This document shows positions 25,135 to 33,218 of a stretch of 33,218 bases of DNA, one piece after another. The stretch is from positions 1-33,218 of the forward strand of contig CALMML010000078.1 in NCBI GenBank assembly GCA_937868485.1, written 5' to 3'. The notes under the pieces are model-generated. The model worked only from the letters and a program-made list of their open reading frames with translations, did no database searches and had not been told where the DNA came from. The first letter of the stretch is position 1, and each line of letters starts with the position of its first letter. The translations under genes were made by a program, and so were the position numbers. This DNA comes from an uncultured Myxococcales bacterium (lineage in GTDB: Bacteria; Myxococcota_A; Polyangia; Palsa-1104; JAEUJZ01).

Positions 25135-26073
25135 GTGGCACACATTCTCATTACCGGCATTGCGGGAGGACTGGCGCAGCTTGTGGCGTCCAAGCTGCTG
25201 GCGGAAGGACATCAGGTGGTCGGCGTGGACTACCGCGACCTGAGAACTCCGCTCGATCCGTCGCTGCAAAAGCTTCAGGTTCATCGCGCGCACTACAACA
25301 AGACCATCATCGAGGACATCTTCCGTCATCAGTCCTTCGACGCAGTGATGCATCTCGGACGCGCGTTCAGCCTCAAAGACTCGGCGGGCAAGCGCTTCGA
25401 TCTAAACGTCGTCGGATCGCAGAAGATCATGAACCTGGCGGTGCAGCACAAGGTGCGCAGCCTGGTGGTGCTGTCGACGTTTCACATCTACGGCGCGCAT
25501 CCGTCGAATCACATCCCGATTGCCGAAGACGAGCCGCTGCGCGCTGGTGTGCAGTTTCCGCAGCTCGCCGACGCGATCCAGATGGACAACATGTCCTCGA
25601 CGTGGGTCTATCGCCATCCGCAAGTCAAGACGTGCGTGCTGCGCGCGACGAACCTGATCGGACCGAAGCTGCACAACACGCTGACGCAGTTTCTGCGGCT
25701 TCGTCATGTGCCGTATCTGCTCGGGTTCAATCCGATGATGCAGTTTCTGCACGAAGACGACATGGCGGAAGCGATTGTCTCGGCGTGGCGACAAGAGCTG
25801 GTCGGTGTCTACAACGTCAGCAGCGACGAGCCCGTTCCCTGGCGCACCGCGATTGAGCTGACCCGCGCCAAGACCTTTCCGATCCCTGCGCCCGTCGCGG
25901 ATGTCTTTTTGCGGATGACCGGCAACTTCCCCGGCTACCTCATCGACTTCTTCCGCTATCCCTGCGTCATCACCGACCGTCAGTTCCGCAGCAAAGTGCC
26001 GTGGTTTCCTCGTCGCGGACTCGAAGAGACGCTGTGGAGCTCTGTGTCCGACGCGCGCATGAACCAAGTATAA
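25135..26073 (+). CDS. Extended SDR (NAD-dependent epimerase/dehydratase fold), atypical active site
   Basis: 312 aa from a GTG with AGGGG 8 nt upstream. The Rossmann motif TGIAGGLA (7-14) and Asp32 at the end of strand 2 (VGVDYRD) indicate NAD(H) binding. VMHLGRAFS, VVLSTFHIYG (Ser114/Thr115) and the C-terminal half follow the GalE-type extended SDR plan. At the place of the catalytic YxxxK the sequence reads FPQLADAIQMD, with Phe141 and Ala145, so both key residues appear to be missing. Either catalysis uses another residue or the protein is a binding or regulatory member. It is translationally coupled to the PlsC-like acyltransferase. A similar SDR next to an acyltransferase is, to my memory, found in mycobacteria (Rv0501/Rv0502). 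A role in modifying a glycolipid or phospholipid is plausible but unproven. Confidence 0.88.
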   Translation: MAHILITGIAGGLAQLVASKLLAEGHQVVGVDYRDLRTPLDPSLQKLQVHRAHYNKTIIEDIFRHQSFDAVMHLGRAFSLKDSAGKRFDLNVVGSQKIMNLAVQHKVRSLVVLSTFHIYGAHPSNHIPIAEDEPLRAGVQFPQLADAIQMDNMSSTWVYRHPQVKTCVLRATNLIGPKLHNTLTQFLRLRHVPYLLGFNPMMQFLHEDDMAEAIVSAWRQELVGVYNVSSDEPVPWRTAIELTRAKTFPIPAPVADVFLRMTGNFPGYLIDFFRYPCVITDRQFRSKVPWFPRRGLEETLWSSVSDARMNQV

Positions 26074-26115
26074 AAAAAATCCCTCCGCGCGAGTCTTCAC
26101 GACCCACGGGAGGGA
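26072..26115 (-). terminator. Intrinsic terminator of the groES-groEL operon
   Basis: On the minus strand, TCCCTCC (26115-26109) pairs with GGAGGGA (26086-26080) across a loop of about 22 nt. A run of eight T (26079-26072) follows at once. The T run overlaps the stop codon of the convergent SDR gene. Confidence 0.85.
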
Positions 26116-26151
26116 CTTGGCACCGAAGCCAGGCGAACCCGGCTCTAGCGA

Positions 26152-27798
<1,647 letters not shown>

Positions 27799-27819
27799 TC
27801 AAAGCTGCGAATCGACGAG

Positions 27820-28116
27820 TTAGTCCAGCACGGCGAGGATCTCGTCCTCGCGAAGGATGAGGTGCTCGGTTCCGTCGAGCTTGACCTCGCTGCCGGCGTA
27901 CTTGCCGAACAGCACCTTGTTGCCCACCTTGACATCGAGGGCCACCGTCTTGCCGTTGTCGAGCGTCTTGCCGGGACCAACAGCCACCACCTCGCCCTGG
28001 ATCGGCTTTTCCTTGGCCGAGTCGGGGATGATGATGCCGCCCTTGGTCACTTCCTCCTCGGGGAGGCGCTTGACAATGACACGGTCGTGCAGGGGTCGGA
28101 TCTTAGTTCCTGTCAT
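27820..28116 (-). CDS. groS: 10-kDa co-chaperonin GroES
   Basis: 98 aa. The sequence begins [34 protein letters not shown], including the mobile loop (TKGGIIIPD) that binds GroEL, and ends with the usual [12 protein letters not shown]. It forms the seven-subunit lid of the GroEL chamber. A longer reading from GTG 28137 is possible, but AAGGAG (complement of 28126-28131) lies 9 nt before ATG 28116 and inside the extra codons, so the short form is the real one. Confidence 0.98.
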   Translation of the reverse strand: MTGTKIRPLHDRVIVKRLPEEEVTKGGIIIPDSAKEKPIQGEVVAVGPGKTLDNGKTVALDVKVGNKVLFGKYAGSEVKLDGTEHLILREDEILAVLD

Positions 28117-28219
28117 CGGTTCGTTCTCCTTGCTCACAATCTCTGGCTAGATGGATTCCCTGGGGACGTTTTGAAGCTCTTTTGAGCGGTCACCGAGGGT
28201 GTCGAGTCCTAAAAGTGCG

Positions 28220-28246
28220 TTAGCACTCACGCGGGGAGAGTGCTAG
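28220..28246 (-). promoter_or_regulatory. CIRCE operator (HrcA repressor site)
   Basis: TTAGCACTC, a 9-bp spacer and GAGTGCTAG. Eight of nine pairs of the inverted repeat match the CIRCE consensus TTAGCACTC-N9-GAGTGCTAA; only the last base differs. It covers the predicted groES transcript start (about 28248). HrcA represses chaperonin genes through this site until heat stress. No hrcA gene is in the window. The rel promoter lies 97 bp away on the other strand and is probably not controlled by it. Confidence 0.95.
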
Positions 28247-28254
28247 CAGCCGGT

Positions 28255-28282
28255 AGTTTAGGTACGGACTTTCTTGGCGCAA
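28255..28282 (-). promoter_or_regulatory. groES-groEL promoter
   Basis: On the minus strand: TTGCGC (28282-28277), a 16-bp spacer and TAAACT (28260-28255). The predicted start falls at the edge of CIRCE, the usual layout for HrcA-controlled promoters. Confidence 0.6.
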
Positions 28283-28342
28283 GGGGCATTTTTTCATCCG
28301 GCTTGCTGCGGAAAAGTCCAAAGAAAGGGCCGCTTGTGGCGG

Positions 28343-28371
28343 TTGCGTCGGAAAATGAGCCAGCGTAAAGT
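28343..28371 (+). promoter_or_regulatory. rel promoter, leaderless geometry
   Basis: TTGCGT (28343-28348), a 17-bp spacer and TAAAGT (28366-28371), ending 6 nt before the GTG at 28378. The transcript start would coincide with the start codon, and no Shine-Dalgarno sequence is present. Confidence 0.5.
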
Positions 28372-28377
28372 GCGGCT

Positions 28378-30528
28378 GTGCTGTCGCCCCAAGAGCTACT
28401 GACCCGAGTAAGTGCCTATCAACCATCGGCAGATCTGGAGCTCATCAAGCGAGCGTATGCCTTTGCCGAGCAAGCGCATCAGGGTCAGCTTCGCAAGTCT
28501 GGGGATCCGTATCTGATTCATCCGCTCACCGTCGCGCAGATCATTGCGGAACTGCGGCTGGATGTCGCCTGTATCTGCGCCGGACTGCTACACGACTGCG
28601 TCGAAGACACGAGTGCCACCGTCGATGACATCAGCAAGCTGTTTGGCGCCGATGTAGCGCTTCTCGTCGAGGGTGTGACGAAGCTTGGCAAGGTTCGCTG
28701 GCAGACGCGCGAAGAACATCAAGCGGAAAACTTCCGCAAGATGCTGATGGCGATGGCGCGCGACATCCGCGTCATCTTGATCAAGCTGTGCGATCGGCTC
28801 GACAACATGCGGACGCTCGGTGCGATGGCGCCGGAAAAGCAGGAACGCATCGCGCGTGAGACGATGGAAATCTACGCGCCGCTCGCGCACCGACTCGGTA
28901 TTCAGTGGATCAAAGCCGAGCTGGAAGACCTGTCGTTTCAGTACCTGTATCCGAAGGAATTTCAGGATCTTTCGGACAAGCTCCACACCTATTTTGAAAA
29001 TCGTCAGCAGTACATCGACGAAGTGGCGCAGGTGCTGCGCGACGAGCTTACGCAAAACGAAATTCCGGCGCGCGTCTCGGGACGACCGAAGCACCTGTGG
29101 TCGATTTATCAAAAGACCGTCAAGACCGGGCGCGATCTGGATCAGCTCTTCGACATCATCGCGTTCCGAGCCATCGTCGGAAACGTTCGCGACTGTTATG
29201 CGGCGCTCGGCGTGGTTCATACCAAGTGGACGCCGATTCCGGGTCGCTTCAAAGACTTCATCGCGCTGCCGAAGCCGAACATGTACCAGTCGCTGCACAC
29301 GTCGCTGATTGGTCCCAAGGCCGAGCGCATCGAAGTCCAGATTCGTACCGAGGAAATGCACAAAGTCGCCGAAGACGGCATCGCGGCGCACTGGAAGTAC
29401 AAAGAAGGCAAGCCCGGCGGCAGTGATCCCGACGACAAGAAGTTCGCGTGGCTCAAGCAGCTGATGGAGTGGCAAAAGACGCTGGCGGACCCGACGGAGT
29501 TTATCGAGACCGTCAAAGTGGACCTGTTCGCCGACGAGGTGTTCGTGTTCACGCCGAAAGGTGACGTCAAAGGTCTTCCGACGGGCGCGACGCCGGTGGA
29601 TCTGGCCTATCTGATTCACACCGACGTGGGAAATCACTGCTCGGGAGCGCGCGTCAACGGACAGCTCGTGCCGCTGCGCTACAAGCTGCGCAACGGTGAC
29701 ACCGTCGAAATCGTCACGAGCCCGAATCAGAAGCCGACCAAAGACTGGCTGAAGTTTGTCAAGACCTCGTCGGCAAAAGCCAAGATTCGGCACTTTATGC
29801 GCAGCGAGCAGCGAGAGCGCGCCAAGGCGCTTGGACGCGATCTGCTCGATCGAGAGCTGCGTCAGCACGACATGACCTACGCCAAGAGCGAGCGCTCGGG
29901 TGACTTGGTGCATGCCGTCAATGAGCTTCGTCAGCAGAGCCTCGATGAGATGCTGATGAACATTGGCTACGGAAAGCTGCTGCCGGCGGATGTCGTCGAA
30001 GTGCTGCTTCCTGAAGGTCAGCGCACGGTCCGCACGAGCAGCGAGCCAGCGACGAAGCTTCCCAGCCTGGCCAAGCGATCACCGGGACTGAAGCCACCGG
30101 GCATTCGCGTCGCGGGCGAAGACGATGTGCTGGTTCGGTTCGGCAAGTGCTGTTCTCCCGTCGCGGGCGATCCAGTCGTCGGAGTGATCACGCGCGGTCG
30201 CGGCGTCACGGTTCATGCCAAGACTTGCTCGACGGCGATGGAACAGCCAGAAGAGCGTCGGATCGACATCGAGTGGGATTCCGAGCACAAAGCAGCGCGT
30301 CCAGCGACGGTGCAAGTCGTCTGTGCGGACAAGCCGGGCATCTTGGCGCTGTTGTCGCAGACGTTCCACGATCACGGGCTCAACATCTCGCAGGCCAACT
30401 GCCGAACGCTGGATGACGATCGCGCGGTGAACACCTTCCGCGTCACCGTGGTTGATGTCGATCAGCTCCAGAAAATCATTCGTGCGCTACAGAAGTTACA
30501 AGGTGTGTTCGCCGTCCAGCGGATGTAG
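28378..30528 (+). CDS. rel: Bifunctional (p)ppGpp synthetase/hydrolase (Rel/SpoT type)
   Basis: 716 aa, full length for long RelA/SpoT homologues. The N-terminal HD hydrolase domain keeps HDCVED (H72, D73, E76, D77), so ppGpp breakdown should work. The synthetase domain has GRFKD at 289-293; Lys in this RxKD motif is the mark of bifunctional Rel/SpoT enzymes, where monofunctional RelA has ExDD. It also has PNMYQSLHTSLIG and the VEVQIRTEEMH-like strand VQIRTEEMH. TGS (VFTPKGDVKGLPTGATPVDLAY), helical, CC/zinc-finger-like (GKCCSPVAGDPVVG) and C-terminal ACT domains follow for ribosome and tRNA sensing. It makes and degrades the stringent-response alarmone in the cytoplasm. The gene is divergent from groES and read from its own promoter. 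The GTG start has no ribosome site. Confidence 0.97.
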   Translation: MLSPQELLTRVSAYQPSADLELIKRAYAFAEQAHQGQLRKSGDPYLIHPLTVAQIIAELRLDVACICAGLLHDCVEDTSATVDDISKLFGADVALLVEGVTKLGKVRWQTREEHQAENFRKMLMAMARDIRVILIKLCDRLDNMRTLGAMAPEKQERIARETMEIYAPLAHRLGIQWIKAELEDLSFQYLYPKEFQDLSDKLHTYFENRQQYIDEVAQVLRDELTQNEIPARVSGRPKHLWSIYQKTVKTGRDLDQLFDIIAFRAIVGNVRDCYAALGVVHTKWTPIPGRFKDFIALPKPNMYQSLHTSLIGPKAERIEVQIRTEEMHKVAEDGIAAHWKYKEGKPGGSDPDDKKFAWLKQLMEWQKTLADPTEFIETVKVDLFADEVFVFTPKGDVKGLPTGATPVDLAYLIHTDVGNHCSGARVNGQLVPLRYKLRNGDTVEIVTSPNQKPTKDWLKFVKTSSAKAKIRHFMRSEQRERAKALGRDLLDRELRQHDMTYAKSERSGDLVHAVNELRQQSLDEMLMNIGYGKLLPADVVEVLLPEGQRTVRTSSEPATKLPSLAKRSPGLKPPGIRVAGEDDVLVRFGKCCSPVAGDPVVGVITRGRGVTVHAKTCSTAMEQPEERRIDIEWDSEHKAARPATVQVVCADKPGILALLSQTFHDHGLNISQANCRTLDDDRAVNTFRVTVVDVDQLQKIIRALQKLQGVFAVQRM

Positions 30529-30566
30529 CGACCGTCGCCACGGCGGCTTTGATGTAACATGGTGGA

Positions 30567-31541
30567 ATGGAATCTGACGCACTGTGTCACGTTCGTTCGC
30601 CGGTTCGATCTGGGGTGGCGCGCTCGGTCGTTTTGTACGTCGCAGTGCTTTGTGCAAGCAGCTCCCTTCGCGCAGAGACAACGGCGACGGTGCTCGACTG
30701 TGAAGCGCCCGCGCAAGTAACGGCAGCCGAGCGGGCGTTCTTCGACAGCGAGCTTGCACAGGCGCTCAAGGATCAGCAAATCGCGCAGACCGCCAAGAGC
30801 GATCGCGATCTGGTGTTTGCCGAAGAAAAGAAGCTCCAGACCTGCCAGACCGCCGTCTGTACCGAGCGCATTGGCCGCCTGCTCGGTAGCCGCTTCATCG
30901 TCCGCAGTTCCGTCGGTGTCACGCGTGACGGAAGCCCCGTAAGCGACGCGGAGCCCAAAAAGGACAAGAGCGGCAAGGTCATCGCACCGCAGTCTTCGCC
31001 CGCCGATTGGAAGCTCAAGCTCGAGCTGTTTCACGTCGACGTGGGCGCGATGGGCGCGCAGCTTGCGACGGACTGTCTCCGCTGCGACACGGCGCAGGCT
31101 GGCAAAGCGCTGTCGGATCTGCTGCAAAAAGCGCTGTTTGAAGAAGCGTCGCGGCCTCGTGGATCGCTTCAGGTCAGCTCGAAGCCGCCGGGAGCACTGG
31201 TGTTTGTCGACGGAACCGACCTTGGTGTCACGCCGTTTAAGCGACCGACGTACAGCGGCAAGCACCGACTGATCTTGCGCAGCGCCGGGTATCGCTCGGA
31301 TCAGCGCGACATTGACGTGCCGGACTCGCAAAAGCTGCTGCTCGATATCACGCTGACCGAGGGTGAAGACCCAGCAGAGCTTGTCCAAGAGCAGCGAACG
31401 CCGATCTACAAAAAGTGGTGGTTTTGGGTTGCCGTCGGTGGTGCTGCTGCTGCCGTCGCTGGAGCCGCCACAGCTGGAGCCATCGCCTCGCAAGGACCGA
31501 CGTCGAACGGAACGCCTTCCACGAACCACATCGTCTTTTAA
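30567..31541 (+). CDS. PEGA-domain envelope protein with C-terminal membrane anchor
   Basis: 324 aa. An N-terminal signal (about residues 18-36, VARSVVLYVAVLCASSSLRA) is followed by an alpha/beta region (40-190) with five cysteines, of the kind seen in proteins that predict a TolB-like domain. A PEGA domain comes next (199-264: GSLQVSSKPPGALVFVDGTDLGVTPF) and a C-terminal helix WWFWVAVGGAAAAVAGAATAGAIA (284-307). PEGA domains are surface or periplasmic beta modules in bacteria with complex envelopes. No enzyme motif is seen. TAACAT (30555-30560) ends 6 nt before the ATG and there is no spaced ribosome site, so the message may be leaderless; read-through from rel (38 bp away) is also possible. 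The next gene follows after 17 bp and has its own ribosome site, so the two form an operon. Confidence 0.85.
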   Translation: MESDALCHVRSPVRSGVARSVVLYVAVLCASSSLRAETTATVLDCEAPAQVTAAERAFFDSELAQALKDQQIAQTAKSDRDLVFAEEKKLQTCQTAVCTERIGRLLGSRFIVRSSVGVTRDGSPVSDAEPKKDKSGKVIAPQSSPADWKLKLELFHVDVGAMGAQLATDCLRCDTAQAGKALSDLLQKALFEEASRPRGSLQVSSKPPGALVFVDGTDLGVTPFKRPTYSGKHRLILRSAGYRSDQRDIDVPDSQKLLLDITLTEGEDPAELVQEQRTPIYKKWWFWVAVGGAAAAVAGAATAGAIASQGPTSNGTPSTNHIVF

Positions 31542-31558
31542 TCAGGGGCAAAGCACAG

Positions 31559-33109
31559 ATGTACGCACCTCGCTCCGCGTTCAATCCGGTTGCTGGCAAT
31601 GAAGTGACGACGCTGCGACGGCACACTCAACGAACGTCGCTGCGTCTTGGCGGGCTGCTGATGGCGTTGGCGCTCGGTTGCTGCGGGAAGCCAGCAGGTC
31701 CGTTTGTGACGGTGCTGCTCAGCAACTTTCCGCCGGAAACCAAGAGCGTGACGCTGAAGGTGTCGCTCAACGGCGTCGAACGGACCGAGCGCTTTACCGG
31801 CAACGACAAGCTGAGCCTCGTCACGATCGAATTTCCCGCAGGGACGCGTGGCACCGCGAGCTTTTCGGCGCAGACGCTGACGGACAAAGACTGTCTGCTC
31901 GGCAGCGGCACAAGCGACCTCGCGATCGACGACGACAAAGCGTTCGATGTCGGGATGCCGATCGTCGCAGAGCCGCTCAGTCACTGTGGCCTAAACGGCG
32001 TCAAGCTCACGCTTCGGAAGATGGGCACGGCGCAAGGCACCGTCAGCTCTACCCCGGCGGGCGTGATGTGCGATAGCTCGTGCACCGAACAGGTCGTCGA
32101 GTTCCGTCAAGGCTCGCAGGTGATGCTGTCGGCACAGCTGAGCGGCGACGACGAGCTAGCCGGCTGGAGCGACGGCTGTACCGGCAGCTTGCCCAGCTGC
32201 ACCTTCACGATGGATGGCGACAAGACCGTCGTCGTCACGATCAACCGCTGTCAGGGCTTCTGTCCGCTTCCTTCGACGGGAACCAGTGCGGATTTGTACG
32301 CGGTCTGGGGATCGAGCCCATCGTCGGTGTACGCAGTCGGCGCAGGCGGAGCCATCGTCAAGTTCGACGGAACCAGCTTTTCGCCGATGACGAGCGGCAC
32401 CACAAACACCCTGCGCGCCATCAGCGCCCCGCGAGACAACACCAGCCGAGTCCTCGCTGCGGGCGACGCGGGCACCTTGCTAGAGCTGAGCGGCACGACG
32501 TGGAAGCCCTTCGCGACGGCGGCTCCCAACTTCCAGATCACCGGCGTCGCGGCCAACACCGCAGGCAACATCTACATCGCGGGCGCGTCGGGAAACTACC
32601 GCAAGCTCGAAGGCACGTCGTGGAACACGCCCGGCACGTATAACAACAACAAGAACCTCACCGGCATCTCGTTTATGCCCGGCAACGAAGAGCACTTCAT
32701 GTCCGGCGCTGGCGGCCTGCTGGTTCGCTATAACCCCGCCGAGCTGATCTTCAAGTACCCCGGACAGAACACCAACACGTCGGCAAACCTGAGCGGAGTC
32801 TGGGCAGGCTCCACCGCGATTTACCTGATCGGCGATAATGGGACGATCGTAAAACGCAATGCGGGCAACAGTCAGGACGGCCAAGTCATGCAGAGCGGCA
32901 CATCCGCCAACCTGCGCAGTGTCTACGGAGCCAACAACCAGACGATCTTCGTCGTCGGTGACGGTGGAACCGCGCTCAAAGGCGACGGCACCGCTTGGGT
33001 CAAAGTTCCGACGCGCACCACACGCACGCTCTACAGCGTGTTTGCCGTCGACAGCAGCAACATCTTCGTCGTCGGAGAAGCTGGCACCGCCCTGCGCTTT
33101 AAGCCCTAG
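31559..33109 (+). CDS. Lipoprotein with InlB-type repeat and beta-propeller
   Basis: 516 aa from ATG 31559 (AGGGG 10 nt upstream). A 28-residue polar N-region precedes the core LGGLLMALALGCC, with lipobox ALGC (Cys41). An internal GTG at 31604 could give a shorter signal peptide. After an Ig-like region (50-150), a divergent InlB B-repeat-like module is visible (about 155-240: GTVSSTPAGVMCDSSC, AGWSDGCTGSLPSCTFTMDGDKTVVVTI). Six or so propeller blades follow with the motif LYAVWGSSPSSVYAVGAGGAIVKFDG, repeated as LRSVYG...FVVGDGGTAL and LYSVFAVDSSNIFVVGEAGTAL. The propeller type resembles Ycf48-like/WD-like repeats used in binding. The protein is expected on the outer surface or in the periplasm, with no enzymatic motif. 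It forms an operon with the PEGA gene and possibly the MFS gene. Confidence 0.88.
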   Translation: MYAPRSAFNPVAGNEVTTLRRHTQRTSLRLGGLLMALALGCCGKPAGPFVTVLLSNFPPETKSVTLKVSLNGVERTERFTGNDKLSLVTIEFPAGTRGTASFSAQTLTDKDCLLGSGTSDLAIDDDKAFDVGMPIVAEPLSHCGLNGVKLTLRKMGTAQGTVSSTPAGVMCDSSCTEQVVEFRQGSQVMLSAQLSGDDELAGWSDGCTGSLPSCTFTMDGDKTVVVTINRCQGFCPLPSTGTSADLYAVWGSSPSSVYAVGAGGAIVKFDGTSFSPMTSGTTNTLRAISAPRDNTSRVLAAGDAGTLLELSGTTWKPFATAAPNFQITGVAANTAGNIYIAGASGNYRKLEGTSWNTPGTYNNNKNLTGISFMPGNEEHFMSGAGGLLVRYNPAELIFKYPGQNTNTSANLSGVWAGSTAIYLIGDNGTIVKRNAGNSQDGQVMQSGTSANLRSVYGANNQTIFVVGDGGTALKGDGTAWVKVPTRTTRTLYSVFAVDSSNIFVVGEAGTALRFKP

Positions 33110-33123
33110 CGAGGTCGCCTCGC
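33109..33123 (+). promoter_or_regulatory. Hairpin covering the ribosome site of the MFS gene
   Basis: GCGAGG / CCTCGC form a 6-bp stem with a TCG loop. The stem includes the only Shine-Dalgarno-like bases (GAGG, 33111-33114) and ends 1 nt before ATG 33125; it also overlaps the stop codon of the preceding gene by one base. It may restrain translation until ribosomes read through from upstream. Confidence 0.4.
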
Positions 33124-33124
33124 C

Positions 33125-33218
33125 ATGAGCACCGCCGCCGTCCCCCGCCACGAACGAATCGGCATCTTCACCCTCGGCGCAGTCCAGTTCGTCAACATCC
33201 TGGACTTTATGATGATCA
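33125..33218 (+). CDS. MFS transporter, N-terminal fragment (cut by window edge)
   Basis: Only the first 31 codons are in the window. The peptide opens with a short polar leader (STAAVPRHER) and runs into a first membrane helix GIFTLGAVQFVNILDFMMI. QFxNILDFMM is typical of TM1 in drug-efflux-type major facilitator proteins. Substrate and full length are unknown. It starts 15 bp after the propeller lipoprotein and may be co-transcribed. Confidence 0.7.
   Translation, partial: MSTAAVPRHERIGIFTLGAVQFVNILDFMMI

Noticed and set aside
28117-28137. Seven extra codons at the start of GroES
   Set aside because: The AAGGAG ribosome site lies inside them, and GroES proteins normally begin near KIRPLHDRV.

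Overview
The window looks like chromosomal DNA from a myxobacterium or close relative (Myxococcota, formerly Deltaproteobacteria). The reasons are the moderately high GC (roughly 60 percent by eye), giant TPR proteins, several small Cys-rich or otherwise unplaced lipoproteins, a PEGA-domain protein with a C-terminal membrane anchor, an InlB-type/propeller lipoprotein, and a TPR pair resembling the outer parts of the Myxococcus gliding (Glt/Agl) machinery. No tRNA, rRNA, insertion sequence, phage gene or CRISPR array was found.

Layout. 1-3917 (minus strand): two exported TPR proteins resembling GltD/AgmU (cut by the window edge) and GltE/AglT, behind a consensus-perfect sigma70 promoter with a leader of about 154 nt. 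4206-4850: a promoter, a Cys-rich lipoprotein gene and a perfect intrinsic terminator. 4872-6419 (minus): a membrane-anchored or exported GH1 glycosidase. 6631-7386: a family 5 uracil-DNA glycosylase. 7420-7908 (minus): a lipoprotein whose start region abuts the divergent gene 7910-9106, a periplasmic adaptor. That gene overlaps the ABC ATPase gene 9103-9900, but no permease follows. 9857-10399 (minus): a YceI-like protein overlapping the ATPase gene tail to tail.

10688-22271 is the most striking part. Two consecutive giant genes (1841 and 2017 aa), translationally linked, encode soluble TPR/alpha-solenoid proteins that end in what looks like the same divergent C-terminal domain. They fill about 11.6 kb and have no assignable function. 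22317-23342 is an esterase gene, possibly leaderless. It is followed by two copies of a 31-bp palindromic hairpin separated by exactly 31 bp, then a convergent lipoprotein gene (23475-24035, minus).

24188-26073 is a two-gene operon of a PlsC-like acyltransferase with an HX6D motif and an extended SDR that lacks the YxxxK pair. 26072-28282 is the heat-shock groES-groEL operon (minus), with an intrinsic terminator, a CIRCE operator and a promoter. 28378-30528 is a bifunctional RelA/SpoT-type (p)ppGpp enzyme. 30567-33109 is a pair of envelope proteins, PEGA and a propeller lipoprotein. The window ends in the first 31 codons of an MFS transporter.

How the genes may work together: most of the window concerns the cell envelope (TPR scaffolds, lipoproteins, exporter parts, a lipid acyltransferase), with housekeeping stress functions (GroESL, Rel, UdgB) interspersed. 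Several genes lack a Shine-Dalgarno sequence but have a -10-like hexamer 6-9 nt before the start codon, which suggests frequent leaderless transcription.
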